Counted from the first letter of the stretch, positions 1 to 7,623 are shown. The stretch is 14,338 nt of DNA from Oscillospiraceae bacterium (GCA_015068545.1 SVKH01000026.1:1-14338), one strand, 5' to 3'. The notes: a model not told the origin generated them from the sequence alone. A program made the numbers and translations.

Positions 1-359
1 TGAGGATAATGGAAAATGAGATAAGCTATGGCAAAATCAGCATGGACAAGGTAATGGAAAGTATAAAAAAACTGGGAGGAATATCTGCAGAGGATCCGTC
101 GGGAGATAGTGCCGGAGAATGGTTTTTGAACGCCGTAGGGAGCGAAAAATTGGAAAAGGCTGATATGGAAGTTTTGACATCATTTTCAAAGACTTTGGGA
201 ATTACAGACACAGTTTCCCAGCAAAGGAACATAAAAAACACCGTAAAAACTTTAGAGCTTCTGGAAATAGACGCAAAGAATAATTATGAAAAATACGGGA
301 AGATGTACAGGAATATAGGCTTTTTAACGGGAATGTTAGCGGTAATTTTGCTCATGTGA
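1..359 (+). CDS. spoIIIAB: Stage III sporulation protein AB, 5'-truncated by window edge
   Basis: SpoIIIAB is a mother-cell membrane component of the SpoIIIA-SpoIIQ channel linking mother cell and forespore during engulfment. The reading frame is open to the window edge (first whole codon at base 3), and the ATG at 9 is probably internal: the residues there (ENEISYG) match the family's ETEI-YG block, which normally lies about 50 residues into a ~170-aa protein. About 117 codons are visible. They end in a helix-rich segment (KTLGITD..QQRNIKNTVKTLE) and a C-terminal membrane helix (NIGFLTGMLAVILLM), both characteristic of the family. The stop lies 11 bases before spoIIIAC. Family assignment rests on sequence resemblance and the operon order that follows. 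SpoIIIAA would be upstream, outside the window. Confidence 0.93.
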   Translation, partial: RIMENEISYGKISMDKVMESIKKLGGISAEDPSGDSAGEWFLNAVGSEKLEKADMEVLTSFSKTLGITDTVSQQRNIKNTVKTLELLEIDAKNNYEKYGKMYRNIGFLTGMLAVILLM

Positions 360-370
360 GGTGGTAAAAA

Positions 371-565
371 GTGAATGTGGATTTGATTTTTAAAATAGCA
401 GGAGTAGGGATAGTAGTTGCGGTGCTTAATCAGCTTTTAATAAGGTCGGGAAGAGAGGAACAGGCGCTTTTGACCACCATAGCCGGACTGGTGGTAGTAC
501 TGTATGTATTAACGGGAGAGATAGGCAATCTTTTTCAGTCCATAAAGCAGATTTTTGATCTATGA
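371..565 (+). CDS. spoIIIAC: Stage III sporulation protein AC
   Basis: This is a 64-residue integral membrane protein, the usual size for SpoIIIAC, with two predicted membrane helices (about residues 4-24 and 34-54). The second helix is preceded by a short charged loop (RSGREEQA) typical of the family. It is thought to form part of the membrane platform of the SpoIIIA complex together with SpoIIIAD, in the mother-cell membrane facing the forespore. The start is GTG at 371, with a GAGGTGG ribosome-binding site overlapping the end of spoIIIAB. The stop codon overlaps the spoIIIAD start by four bases, which implies translational coupling. Identification is by sequence and position. Confidence 0.95.
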   Translation: MNVDLIFKIAGVGIVVAVLNQLLIRSGREEQALLTTIAGLVVVLYVLTGEIGNLFQSIKQIFDL

Positions 566-954
566 ATATAGCGGGAGTTTTGGGTATTGGATTGGTCGGT
601 GCATTTCTGGCTATAACGGTAAGGGCTTCAAGACCGGAGCTTGGGTTAGCAGTTGGTCTGGCGACGGGTTGTGTGATTTTTACCATTATGCTTCCGGAGC
701 TATCCTCATTTCTTGCCGAAATAGAGTCACTTTCAAAGGCGTCCGGTGTGGAATTTAGTCGATTTGCAGTTATGATAAAGATAATAGGCGTTGCCTACAT
801 AACTCAGTTTTCCGCAGAAGTTATAAAGGATTCGGGAGAAAACGCCATAGCAAAAAAGGTTGAATTTGCAGGAAAGGTTATGATATTAGTGATGACAATA
901 CCAATATTAAAGGAACTGATTTTGGTGGTATTATCCACGCTTTCGGTTGTATGA
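562..954 (+). CDS. spoIIIAD: Stage III sporulation protein AD
   Basis: This 130-residue polytopic membrane protein has the size expected for SpoIIIAD. Four hydrophobic segments are visible: about residues 4-20, 28-48, 70-86 and 105-129. The stretch around FSRFAVMIKIIGVAYITQF, followed by the polar AEVIKDSGENAIAKKVEFAGK, is typical of the family. It overlaps both neighbours by four bases (spoIIIAC at its start, spoIIIAE at its end), so translation is probably coupled along the operon. It belongs to the membrane base of the SpoIIIA-SpoIIQ secretion-like channel, needed for late forespore gene expression. The ATG at 555 is in another frame and is not used. Confidence 0.95.
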   Translation: MNIAGVLGIGLVGAFLAITVRASRPELGLAVGLATGCVIFTIMLPELSSFLAEIESLSKASGVEFSRFAVMIKIIGVAYITQFSAEVIKDSGENAIAKKVEFAGKVMILVMTIPILKELILVVLSTLSVV

Positions 955-2027
955 AAATAAATAGGGTAAGGCTGTTGAGTCTGGTGTGGTTAATTATTTC
1001 AGTTACGGTCACAGTCTATGGCGAAGATGGGCACATACAAGGTGAAAATTTCTACAATAGCACGGTATCGAGCATAGTATCAGGAGAGCTGGACCTATCA
1101 CCGATATCCATAATAAACGGGATTTTGGATGGAATCAAAAGCGAAATAGGAGGGCTTGGCGGATTCATTAAAACCGTGTTAATCACAGGAATACTTAGCG
1201 GAATTTTAAAAGTAATAACAGATTCTTTGGGTAGCAGTGAAGCAGATAGTGCAGGTTTTTTTGCCTGCTTCTCAGCTATGACAGTGGTTGCTTTGGAGGT
1301 TTTTTCAAAGGTGGTTGGTTACGGCAGTGATGTAATACACGATATGTGCGAGTTTATAACCAAACTGGAGCCGGTATTTATCGGACTGTTAGTTTCATCA
1401 GGTGCCGTTACTCAGGCGGCGGCTTTTCAACCGGTAATAACGGCAAGTGTGTATGTGGTGGGATTTGTTCTGGATAACTGCATACTTCCCCTTACATATT
1501 TTTCGGCAATGCTTGCCATTGTAAACAACCTTTCGGCAAGGATTGAGCTTGGGACTTTGGGCAAGCTGGTTCAGTCAGTTTCAAAATGGATTCTGGTGGG
1601 AATACTAACCGTATTTTCCGGCATAATGACATTTTATGGAATAACGACATCTTCCTTAAATACTGTTGCCACAAAGGGAGTGAAATTTGCGGTGGGAAGT
1701 CTTGTGCCGGTGGTAGGAAATCTTCTTTCCGATACAGTAGACACAGTGCTTTCCGGAGCAGGACTTTTAAAAAATGCCGCAGGCACAGCCGGAATGATTA
1801 CTATTATAGTAATACTTTTTGTGCCTGTGGTAAAGATATGGGTAATGATGATGCTTTTAAAGCTGTGTGCAGGCTTTGTGGAACCGTTTTCCAATAAAAG
1901 AGTAACAGGAATGCTGCTTAGTATGTCCGAGGCAGTTACGGGGATATTTGCCATGGTTATAACATCGGCAGTCCTTTTCCTTATTTCCATAGGAATTATC
2001 ATAAGCGCTACGGGGGTGAGTTTATGA
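951..2027 (+). CDS. spoIIIAE: Stage III sporulation protein AE
   Basis: This 358-residue polytopic membrane protein is the largest SpoIIIA component; the B. subtilis protein is about 400 residues. It begins with a signal-peptide-like segment (basic MKINRVR, hydrophobic LLSLVWLIISVTVTVYG, then polar EDGH). A short extracytoplasmic region rich in S, I and G follows, and then about six or seven membrane helices between residue 70 and the C terminus. The loop with SSGAVTQAAAFQPVI and the SARIELGTLGKLVQSVSKW segment are recognisable family features. The start overlaps spoIIIAD and the stop overlaps spoIIIAF, each by four bases. It is proposed to be part of the membrane export apparatus of the channel. 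Confidence 0.95.
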   Translation: MKINRVRLLSLVWLIISVTVTVYGEDGHIQGENFYNSTVSSIVSGELDLSPISIINGILDGIKSEIGGLGGFIKTVLITGILSGILKVITDSLGSSEADSAGFFACFSAMTVVALEVFSKVVGYGSDVIHDMCEFITKLEPVFIGLLVSSGAVTQAAAFQPVITASVYVVGFVLDNCILPLTYFSAMLAIVNNLSARIELGTLGKLVQSVSKWILVGILTVFSGIMTFYGITTSSLNTVATKGVKFAVGSLVPVVGNLLSDTVDTVLSGAGLLKNAAGTAGMITIIVILFVPVVKIWVMMMLLKLCAGFVEPFSNKRVTGMLLSMSEAVTGIFAMVITSAVLFLISIGIIISATGVSL

Positions 2028-2461
2028 GGGACTACATAGTGGGATTGTCCATGACAGCTCTCATCGTATCAATATTGGAGGTTTTTGCGCCAAAGGAGTA
2101 CGAAAAGTATGTAAAACTTGCGGCAGGAGTGCTGATGCTGTCTGTAATGATTTTTCCTGTGGCAAAGCTTGGAAATTTTAAATTACCGTCAGAAATTTCC
2201 GGAAAGGTTGTAGAAGACGGAGCTTTGACGGATAAAGTATCTGCCGAAATGAAAAAAAGAGTGGAGCAGGACATAGAAACCAGATTGCAGGAGGAATTTG
2301 GAATCGAGTCTGGTGCGGAAGTGAAGTTGGAGCTTGACGAAAACGGCAGAATTGCCGGAGTAGAGGAAATATATGTAAAAGTGGCGGAAAATCCGGATAA
2401 AATGCAGGAAAGGCTAGAAGAAGTATATGGATGTACCAAAATCCGAATTGAATTTAAATGA
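2024..2461 (+). CDS. spoIIIAF: Stage III sporulation protein AF
   Basis: This 145-residue protein has two N-terminal membrane helices (about residues 5-22 and 30-49) separated by the conserved polar turn APKEYEKYVKLA. A soluble alpha/beta domain of about 90 residues ends in EEVYGCTKIRIEFK. In known SpoIIIAF proteins this domain has a ring-building-motif-like fold and sits in the space between the two membranes. The ATG at 2024 overlaps the spoIIIAE stop by four bases. The 3' end is unusual in overlapping the spoIIIAG start by 35 bases rather than four. Function is assigned from family and operon position. Confidence 0.93.
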   Translation: MRDYIVGLSMTALIVSILEVFAPKEYEKYVKLAAGVLMLSVMIFPVAKLGNFKLPSEISGKVVEDGALTDKVSAEMKKRVEQDIETRLQEEFGIESGAEVKLELDENGRIAGVEEIYVKVAENPDKMQERLEEVYGCTKIRIEFK

Positions 2462-2939
2462 AATTATAAAAAAATATGTGAATAATAAGAGTCTGTACAT
2501 AATAATTATAATTGGGGTTGTTTTTATGCTTTTTTCCGGTAAAGCCGAAAAGCCGAAGGACAATGCAATGCAAAAATATGATGCGTATACCGACGAGGTG
2601 CGACTTACGGAAATTCTTTCCGAGATAGATGGGGTGGGAAAAGTTCATGTAATGATAACTTATTATGGAACAACAACCAGTGAAATAGCTTTTGAAAAAA
2701 AGCAGAATGTCTTCAGCTCTCATGAGGAAACCGAAACCAGTGAAGAAAATTCGGTGATTACATCAGGGGATTCTCCTGTGGTGACAGGTATAACCTATCC
2801 CAAAGCAAAGGGAGTGGTAGTAATAGCCCAAGGAGCCGGAGATGTGCGTGTCAGAAAAAACATTACCGATGCGGTGGTGGCGGCTTTGGAGGTAGCATCA
2901 TACAAAGTTTGCGTTTTAGAAGGAAAGAAACAGTCCTGA
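2427..2939 (+). CDS. spoIIIAG: Stage III sporulation protein AG
   Basis: SpoIIIAG forms the large oligomeric ring in the intermembrane space of the sporulation channel. Visible features are a short cytoplasmic N terminus, one membrane helix (about residues 23-40, IIIIIGVVFMLFSG), and a soluble domain with the family's conserved pieces: LTEILSEIDGVGKVHVMITY and YPKAKGVVVIAQGAGDVRV followed by the last helix. At 170 residues it is shorter than the ~229-residue B. subtilis protein. The difference lies mainly in the variable insert between these blocks, here only about 40 residues and rich in S, T and E. The ATG at 2427 is the only in-frame ATG before the membrane helix, with a weak purine-rich site (AGAAGAAG) upstream. 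Confidence 0.93.
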   Translation: MDVPKSELNLNEIIKKYVNNKSLYIIIIIGVVFMLFSGKAEKPKDNAMQKYDAYTDEVRLTEILSEIDGVGKVHVMITYYGTTTSEIAFEKKQNVFSSHEETETSEENSVITSGDSPVVTGITYPKAKGVVVIAQGAGDVRVRKNITDAVVAALEVASYKVCVLEGKKQS

Positions 2940-3032
2940 TGAGGCTTTTTGTGCCGAAGTGTAATTCGGTATTTTAGGAAAAGCTTTTCAGGACTTAAAG
3001 CTTATGCAAAAAAAAGAAAGGAATGTGTAGAT

Positions 3033-3635
3033 ATGATGATTTTAAAAAAGAAGGAAGTTATAGCGTGTGCTCTTGTAGTTTTGATAGGTGTTGCAGGGTA
3101 CTTAAACTGGTCCTATCAGGACACTATACGGGTTACAGACGGTGAAAGCTACATAGAACAGGTAAAAAAACTGGGTGAAGCAGAATTTGTGTCAGGAGAA
3201 CAGGATAATGTGGAGAAAACAGAGGAAACCACTGAAGAAACCACAGGGGATGAAGTGGTAGAAACTGAGGAAGCCTCGGCAGTTGGTGGTGAATACTTTA
3301 TGGAGGCAAAGCTTTCGAAGGAAAATGCCAGATCAAAAGCTTTGGAAATATTAAATCAGACTGCCATAAACGAGACATTTGATGCGGAAGTCAGAAAACA
3401 GGCGCAAAACAAGATTATATCTATGGCGGAAAGCACCGAAAAGGAAGCTGTTATAGAAAATATTGCAAGGGCAAAAGGCTACAAGGATATTTCTGTGTAT
3501 ATTGATGGCGAAAGTGTGGAAATAATAGTAAAAAAGAACAACTTCTCCGCCGAAGATGTAAAGACCTTGAAGGAGCTTGTAACGGCAGAGCTTTCCACTT
3601 CTGCCAAGAATATCAAAATTATTGAATCAAAATAG
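3033..3635 (+). CDS. spoIIIAH: Stage III sporulation protein AH
   Basis: SpoIIIAH is the mother-cell partner of forespore SpoIIQ and carries a YscJ/FliF-like ring-building domain. I start it at ATG 3033 (MMILKKKEV...). A good ribosome-binding site (AGAAAGGA, 3016-3022) precedes this codon, and the result places the membrane helix (about residues 6-24) at the N terminus as in the family. The in-frame ATG at 2949 would add a basic 28-residue extension without family support. The 200-residue product has a low-complexity acidic linker (about residues 45-80, E/T-rich) and then the soluble domain, including LSKENARSKALEILNQT and AKGYKDISVYIDGESVEIIVK. A 93-base gap, the only real gap in the operon, separates it from spoIIIAG. 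Confidence 0.94.
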   Translation: MMILKKKEVIACALVVLIGVAGYLNWSYQDTIRVTDGESYIEQVKKLGEAEFVSGEQDNVEKTEETTEETTGDEVVETEEASAVGGEYFMEAKLSKENARSKALEILNQTAINETFDAEVRKQAQNKIISMAESTEKEAVIENIARAKGYKDISVYIDGESVEIIVKKNNFSAEDVKTLKELVTAELSTSAKNIKIIESK

Positions 3636-3664
3636 TTGCAAAAGGAAAGAATCTTTGGTATAAT
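3636..3664 (+). promoter_or_regulatory. Probable sigma-A promoter of the Asp23-family gene
   Basis: TTGCAA (3636-3641) is followed by a 17-base spacer and TATAAT (3659-3664). The TGG just before the -10 makes it an extended -10. It lies immediately after the spoIIIAH stop and about 65 bases before the Asp23-family start. This suggests vegetative expression of that gene, independent of the mother-cell-specific spoIIIA operon. Confidence 0.8.
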
Positions 3665-3729
3665 TAGTCAAGGACTGAATTTGTTCTTTACATTTTAATC
3701 AAAATCAATGTGGAGAAAGGAAACTAACT

Positions 3730-4224
3730 ATGGCAGAGAATAAGGATATTATAATAGAAGAAATTACTGTTGAAGAGGATTCCGGCAAGGTCACCATTTC
3801 TGACGAGGTTATCGCCACAATTTCCGGCATAGCGGCTTTGGAGGTGGACGGTGTAACAGGAATGGCAGGAAGTGCAATAGGTGATATTGCAGAAAAGCTT
3901 GGCGCAAAAAAGAGCCCGGGAAAGGGAGTTAAGGTGGTAGTTGACGAAGCAGGTGCTGCCATAGACATATTCGTCGTAGTGGAATTTGGCAGAAGAATTC
4001 CGGAGCTTTCATGGGAAGTGCAGGAAAATGTAAAAAATAGCGTTGAAACTATGACAGGAATAGATGTTCGTGCTGTCAATGTTCGTATAGAAGGCGTTAG
4101 CTTCCCGAAGGAGGCAAAGGAAAACAAGAAGGCAGAAAATAAGGATTCCGACGTAAAGGAAGTAGAGCTGGAATCTCTTGATATTATTGATGAGATTACC
4201 CTTGACTTAGCCGATGAGGAATAG
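3730..4224 (+). CDS. Asp23/Gls24 family envelope stress protein
   Basis: This 164-residue soluble protein belongs to the Asp23/Gls24 family (DUF322). The core (about residues 15-120) shows the usual elements: GKVTISDEVIATISGIAALEV, VDGVTGMAG, a variable middle, VDIFVVVEFG-like strands (AAIDIFVVVEFG) and VQENVKNSVETMTGIDV. A charged K/E/D-rich tail of about 40 residues follows. Family members associate with the cell envelope in Gram-positive bacteria; their exact role is unsettled. The start is fixed by GGAGAAAGG at 3712-3720. In many Clostridia this gene sits between spoIIIAH and nusB. Here the spoIIIAH side is conserved, but nusB does not follow; a terminator and an accessory region do. Confidence 0.9.
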   Translation: MAENKDIIIEEITVEEDSGKVTISDEVIATISGIAALEVDGVTGMAGSAIGDIAEKLGAKKSPGKGVKVVVDEAGAAIDIFVVVEFGRRIPELSWEVQENVKNSVETMTGIDVRAVNVRIEGVSFPKEAKENKKAENKDSDVKEVELESLDIIDEITLDLADEE

Positions 4225-4291
4225 ACTAAAGCTTACCTGAAAATAATGGATTTTATGACTTTGTAGGCAGGCTGACGGTTAGAGTTATTAC

Positions 4292-4328
4292 AAAAGGCGG
4301 TGTAAAAATGTTTTTACACCGCCTTTTT
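4292..4328 (+). terminator. Rho-independent terminator after the Asp23-family gene
   Basis: A near-perfect inverted repeat pairs AAAAGGCGGTGTAAAAA (4292-4308) with TTTTTACACCGCCTTTT (4311-4327) and is followed by T residues. The GC-rich GGCGGTG/CACCGCC core is flanked by A and T runs on both sides, so it could also stop transcription arriving from the minus-strand region. Confidence 0.9.
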
Positions 4329-4440
4329 ATATCCTATTTTTGTTTGCATGGGTTGTACCCTGATACTCATATTGAGTTATGTCATAGCCATTTTGGGTTA
4401 CACTCTATATTCGGTTAAGACCATCATAGCTGTACTCTGA
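4327..4440 (-). pseudogene. Decayed RHS/YD-repeat protein remnant
   Basis: Translated on the minus strand from 4440, the frame reads SEYSYDGLNRI, a TAG stop, then SVTQNGYDITQYEYQG, TTHANKNRI and a TAA at 4327-4329. The pattern Y-YDGLNRI-SVT-NGYDI-YEYQG is what an RHS/YD repeat looks like. Such repeats form the shell of large RHS and wall-associated polymorphic toxin proteins. Only about 37 codons survive, with one in-frame stop and no start, so this is debris rather than a gene. On its 5' side it ends at a REP-like palindrome (4441), and its stop codon lies in the edge of the terminator stem. The assignment rests on visual motif recognition only. Confidence 0.6.
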
Positions 4441-4471
4441 GCAAGACAATAGAACCGTCCCGTTGTCTTGC
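4441..4471. repeat. REP-like palindrome, single unit A
   Basis: A perfect 9-bp inverted repeat (GCAAGACAA / TTGTCTTGC) encloses TAGAACCGTCCCG. It carries the ACCGTCCC core shared with four other loci in this window. It lies in the same orientation as unit B at 4497-4529, with 25 bases between them, rather than facing it. Confidence 0.8.
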
Positions 4472-4494
4472 TTACAAGACCATTTGGAAGATAA

Positions 4495-4887
4495 TCAAGG
4501 ACACAAGAGAACCGTCCCCCTGTCTTCCTTAATTTTAATATCAGGCAAAGCCTCTTTTATTTCTTCTATAAGCATTGAGTATATTTTATAAAACTTATCA
4601 TTATCAACACTATTTGGTACTTCTAAAATCTCATGCCATACATCGTTTACACCAATCAATATGCTCATTACATCTGGTTTTAAATAAATGATATCGTTTT
4701 TTACTCTTGCATATAGGTCAATAACCCTATTTCCGCTGACTCCTCTGTTCAAGAACTCATACTTCGCTGGATTTTCAAACCCCATATCCGCTTTTACCAA
4801 AAGCGGATACCCTTGTCCCATATCTAATAGGTTCTCTCTTGACCTCAAAGCGTCAGTTATTGAATCTCCCTGAAATAATATTCTCGT
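4495..4887 (-). pseudogene. SGNH/GDSL-family hydrolase, truncated and start-mutated
   Basis: The minus-strand frame beginning at the ACG codon 4887-4885 reads TRILFQGDSITDALRSRENL. It has the block I nucleophile serine (GDS, residue 9), block II glycine (NRGVSGNRVIDL) and block III GVND, followed by VWHE. Intact relatives of about 210 residues begin MRILFQGDSITDA, so the ACG sits where ATG is expected, behind a proper AGGAGAGG site. The family sequence stops after LPDIKI, where a REP-like repeat takes over; the block V Asp-His catalytic pair is missing. About 130 codons remain. Such enzymes are usually carbohydrate or lipid esterases. Lying directly downstream of the alpha-mannosidase on the same strand, it may once have served the same glycan pathway. 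Confidence 0.8.
4497..4529. repeat. REP-like palindrome, single unit B
   Basis: An imperfect palindrome (AAGGACACAAG...CTGTCTTCCTT) is centred on AGAACCGTCCCC. The minus-strand SGNH-hydrolase frame runs into it and ends inside it (codons for KEDRGTVLLCP come from the repeat), so the repeat has replaced the 3' part of that gene. Confidence 0.8.
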
Positions 4888-4915
4888 AGTTCCTCTCCTT
4901 GCTCTATGATATGAT
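4888..4915. repeat. Direct repeat, copy 1 (3' side of the mannosidase gene)
   Basis: AGTTCCTCTCC, five variable bases, CTATGATAT, then GAT. It matches 7667-7694 at about 23 of 28 positions. On the minus strand it forms the leader and ribosome-binding site of the SGNH pseudogene (GGAGAGGAACT). Confidence 0.55.
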
Positions 4916-4947
4916 TTTTAGTTTTTTCGATGTAAAATACTGCGATT

Positions 4948-7623
4948 CTATTTTAAGCACTTCAGCGTCAGAATTTCATACGGTTTTACCGCAATTTCCC
5001 ACTTTCTGTCGGCTGGATTTATTACTTTCTCATCAACCTCAAGGATGTTGCTAATGCTAAGATTATCAATCCATTCTGTTTGATTGACAGTAAGGGTTCT
5101 TTCTTCATCTGAGTAGTTCACCCAACGGATAACGATGTCATTATTGTCATGTCCTGCCTTAAATGCGGTTAACCTCAAATCATCTCCGCTCCAGATAAGC
5201 TGGTTATTTTTGAAAGTGCTATCTCCATTGCCAAACAGTTGCATTGCTGACACTGGACTCTGGAAGGATGATGCTTCTTCATAAACAACAGCTTCATCAC
5301 CAAACGGAATCAGGGATAATTCCAGCGAAAGTGTCTTTTCCTGTTGGGAAAGCTCGGTTGGGAAAACTCCCCAGTCGCCCATTTCAGCAACAGCTCGTAC
5401 AAGGGTAACTGCCATAGTGTCGCCATTTACTATTTCATACTCGTAAAGACCAATATTTGAAACAGCCAAACCTCCTATGTCATCGCTCATCATTACGAAG
5501 CTTTGCTGGTGTTCACAACCTGCAGGATACTTCCAGCTATCCTTATGCTTGTTTGGTCTTATCGCCGCTTCAAACACCGATTCTGCTTTATGCTGTTCGC
5601 ACTTTAAACCTGTAGGGAACAATGCTCTCAGGCGGTGGTCCTTTGCTGTGTTGGTAAACTCCACCTTGACATCAAGCCTTTTGCCAGTTTTTGAGAGCGA
5701 AATATAATATGTAACAGGAATAGTAACAAGTTCCTTGCATCTTCCGCCTCTACGGTTTCTTATATCGGTAAATGTGCTTCGTTCAAGCTCAGCATATTCA
5801 TCTGACGACTTCGGAATTTCCATACAAACAGTAACCTTGTATTCTGTTAAATAGTCCTCGCATCTTACAAGCTCAATTTCCGCATCGCCTTTTGAATAAA
5901 CCGCCACATCATCAGGCACAGGGACAAATGTGTATTCTGAGCCAATATCACCAACATCCTCAAGTCTCATAAGGTTTTCAAAGCTTTTGCCTGTGGTTTT
6001 ATCAAGAACATTTACCGTTCCGTCTCTATTGATGCTGGCTCTTATATATTGATTTTCCAGCACATTTTCGTCAGGTGCTTTTCTTGCCACATCCGCCTTT
6101 TTAACCTTTCTGATACCATACACATTATAGCCCATTGGACACAAGTCAGTTGCTTCAAAAGTTACTGTAACTGTTTCTGCAAAATACGGTTTCCTGAAGG
6201 AATCATCAGGCAAATCATACCCAAATCTTACTCTGCTGTCACTTATGCTACAAGGAATAATATTTCCGTTTTTGTCTACAAGCTCATACTCTCCACGATA
6301 AAGACTGTTCCTTATCTCAAGGCAAGCTCCGCTTAAATTCTCCGAATCATATATTCTTCGCAAATCCACATCCATAGTAACAATACTGCTTCGTGTTTTG
6401 GCGAATGTATTTACCACCGCAAATACCGCATCACAGCCTTCAAAGCCTGTCCTGTCAATGTGTGCAGATATGTATTCAAGATTGTCCTTAATTATTGCCT
6501 CTGCAGTCTGGATACTCTTTTGGAACCGCATCTTCACTTCCTCATTTACCGCGTCACAACTGCATCCGCAAATGCTGTCATGAGGATGATTCTTCATAAG
6601 AGTTTTCCAGGCATAGTTTAGCATCTGGCGAGGATATTTATTTCCAAGCTTCATTGCAATAACAGAAAGAGGCTCTGCTACATTTTCAAGAAGTATTTCG
6701 CTTTTCCTGTTCATCACCTTAAGGTCAACATTTGCAGAACAGGTATTTACCAATGTGAACCATCCATCCGTATCCTGACCGATAAGCTCTCCTGTGATAG
6801 TCTCAAGGTTTTCTGGCAATTCTTTCATCATTGCCTTTGTGTATTCTTCAAAGCTTGAATGCAAAAATTCACAATCAGGATAATTCTCTTTAGCAGACTC
6901 AATAGCTTTAGAAAGATTCTTCTGCACAGGCTGATGGTCACAGCCGTTCATCATCAGCAGTTGGTTGGTTGATGCGTATTTAGTAGCATCCTCAAGCTTC
7001 TTTTCCCAATATACTTTGTCGCCATCCTCAGGGATTTCCATGGCATTACAGTACCAGTTTGCAAACAGTATTGCAGGTAGCTTGCTTCCGTCAGGAGATT
7101 GCCAGTACATTTCCGAAAACTGTGATGTGTAGCCCTCGGATACAGCATTATTTAGTCCTGTAGGCTTAACACCTCTGCCGAAAACAATCGCAACCATGCC
7201 TGCCTGCTTCATAACCTGAGGCATCTGCCCTGCATTACCGAATGAGTCAGGAAAGTATCCGATTTTTGAGCTTTTTCCAAATTCCTTTGCAACAGCTTGT
7301 CCCACAAGAAGATTTCGTATATTAGCCTCACTGCTTGTTAAAAATTCATCCTGCAGAATATACCAAGGACCTATAACAAATCTGCCTTCTTTAACATATT
7401 TTTCAATTTTTTCTCTGTTTTCAGGCTTTATCTCCAGATAATCCTCCAACAAAGCGGTGTGCCCATCCAGGTGAAAAGTCCTGAACTCCTTGTCATTCTC
7501 AAATAGCTCTATGCAATCATCTATCAGCTTTACCAGCTTAGCCCTGTGGTATTCAAATGGCATATACCATTCTCTGTCCCAGTGACTGTGACTGATAATA
7601 TGAGCAGTTTTTTTCTTACTCAT
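4948..7623 (-). CDS. Glycoside hydrolase family 38 alpha-mannosidase
   Basis: This protein of about 891 residues has the full GH38 layout and the length of MngB-type enzymes (E. coli MngB is 877). The N-terminal catalytic domain starts with HIISHSHWDREWY (zinc ligands His14 and Asp16 of the HSHWD motif). The nucleophile is Asp126 in IGYFPDSFGNAGQMP. The family's middle block NHPHDSICGCS lies at about residues 345-355, and C-terminal beta-sandwich domains follow. No signal peptide is seen, so it is probably cytoplasmic and hydrolyses alpha-linked mannosides imported as short or phosphorylated glycans; the exact linkage is unknown. I prefer ATG 7623 (MSKKKTAHIIS) over ATG 7632 because the AGGAGA site lies only 2-3 bases before the latter. 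No transporter or regulator gene accompanies it here. Confidence 0.93.
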   Translation of the reverse strand: MSKKKTAHIISHSHWDREWYMPFEYHRAKLVKLIDDCIELFENDKEFRTFHLDGHTALLEDYLEIKPENREKIEKYVKEGRFVIGPWYILQDEFLTSSEANIRNLLVGQAVAKEFGKSSKIGYFPDSFGNAGQMPQVMKQAGMVAIVFGRGVKPTGLNNAVSEGYTSQFSEMYWQSPDGSKLPAILFANWYCNAMEIPEDGDKVYWEKKLEDATKYASTNQLLMMNGCDHQPVQKNLSKAIESAKENYPDCEFLHSSFEEYTKAMMKELPENLETITGELIGQDTDGWFTLVNTCSANVDLKVMNRKSEILLENVAEPLSVIAMKLGNKYPRQMLNYAWKTLMKNHPHDSICGCSCDAVNEEVKMRFQKSIQTAEAIIKDNLEYISAHIDRTGFEGCDAVFAVVNTFAKTRSSIVTMDVDLRRIYDSENLSGACLEIRNSLYRGEYELVDKNGNIIPCSISDSRVRFGYDLPDDSFRKPYFAETVTVTFEATDLCPMGYNVYGIRKVKKADVARKAPDENVLENQYIRASINRDGTVNVLDKTTGKSFENLMRLEDVGDIGSEYTFVPVPDDVAVYSKGDAEIELVRCEDYLTEYKVTVCMEIPKSSDEYAELERSTFTDIRNRRGGRCKELVTIPVTYYISLSKTGKRLDVKVEFTNTAKDHRLRALFPTGLKCEQHKAESVFEAAIRPNKHKDSWKYPAGCEHQQSFVMMSDDIGGLAVSNIGLYEYEIVNGDTMAVTLVRAVAEMGDWGVFPTELSQQEKTLSLELSLIPFGDEAVVYEEASSFQSPVSAMQLFGNGDSTFKNNQLIWSGDDLRLTAFKAGHDNNDIVIRWVNYSDEERTLTVNQTEWIDNLSISNILEVDEKVINPADRKWEIAVKPYEILTLKCLK

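Noticed and set aside
2949..3032. A longer spoIIIAH starting at ATG 2949
   Set aside because: It adds a basic segment ahead of the membrane helix with no family counterpart and crosses hairpins; ATG 3033 has a proper ribosome-binding site.
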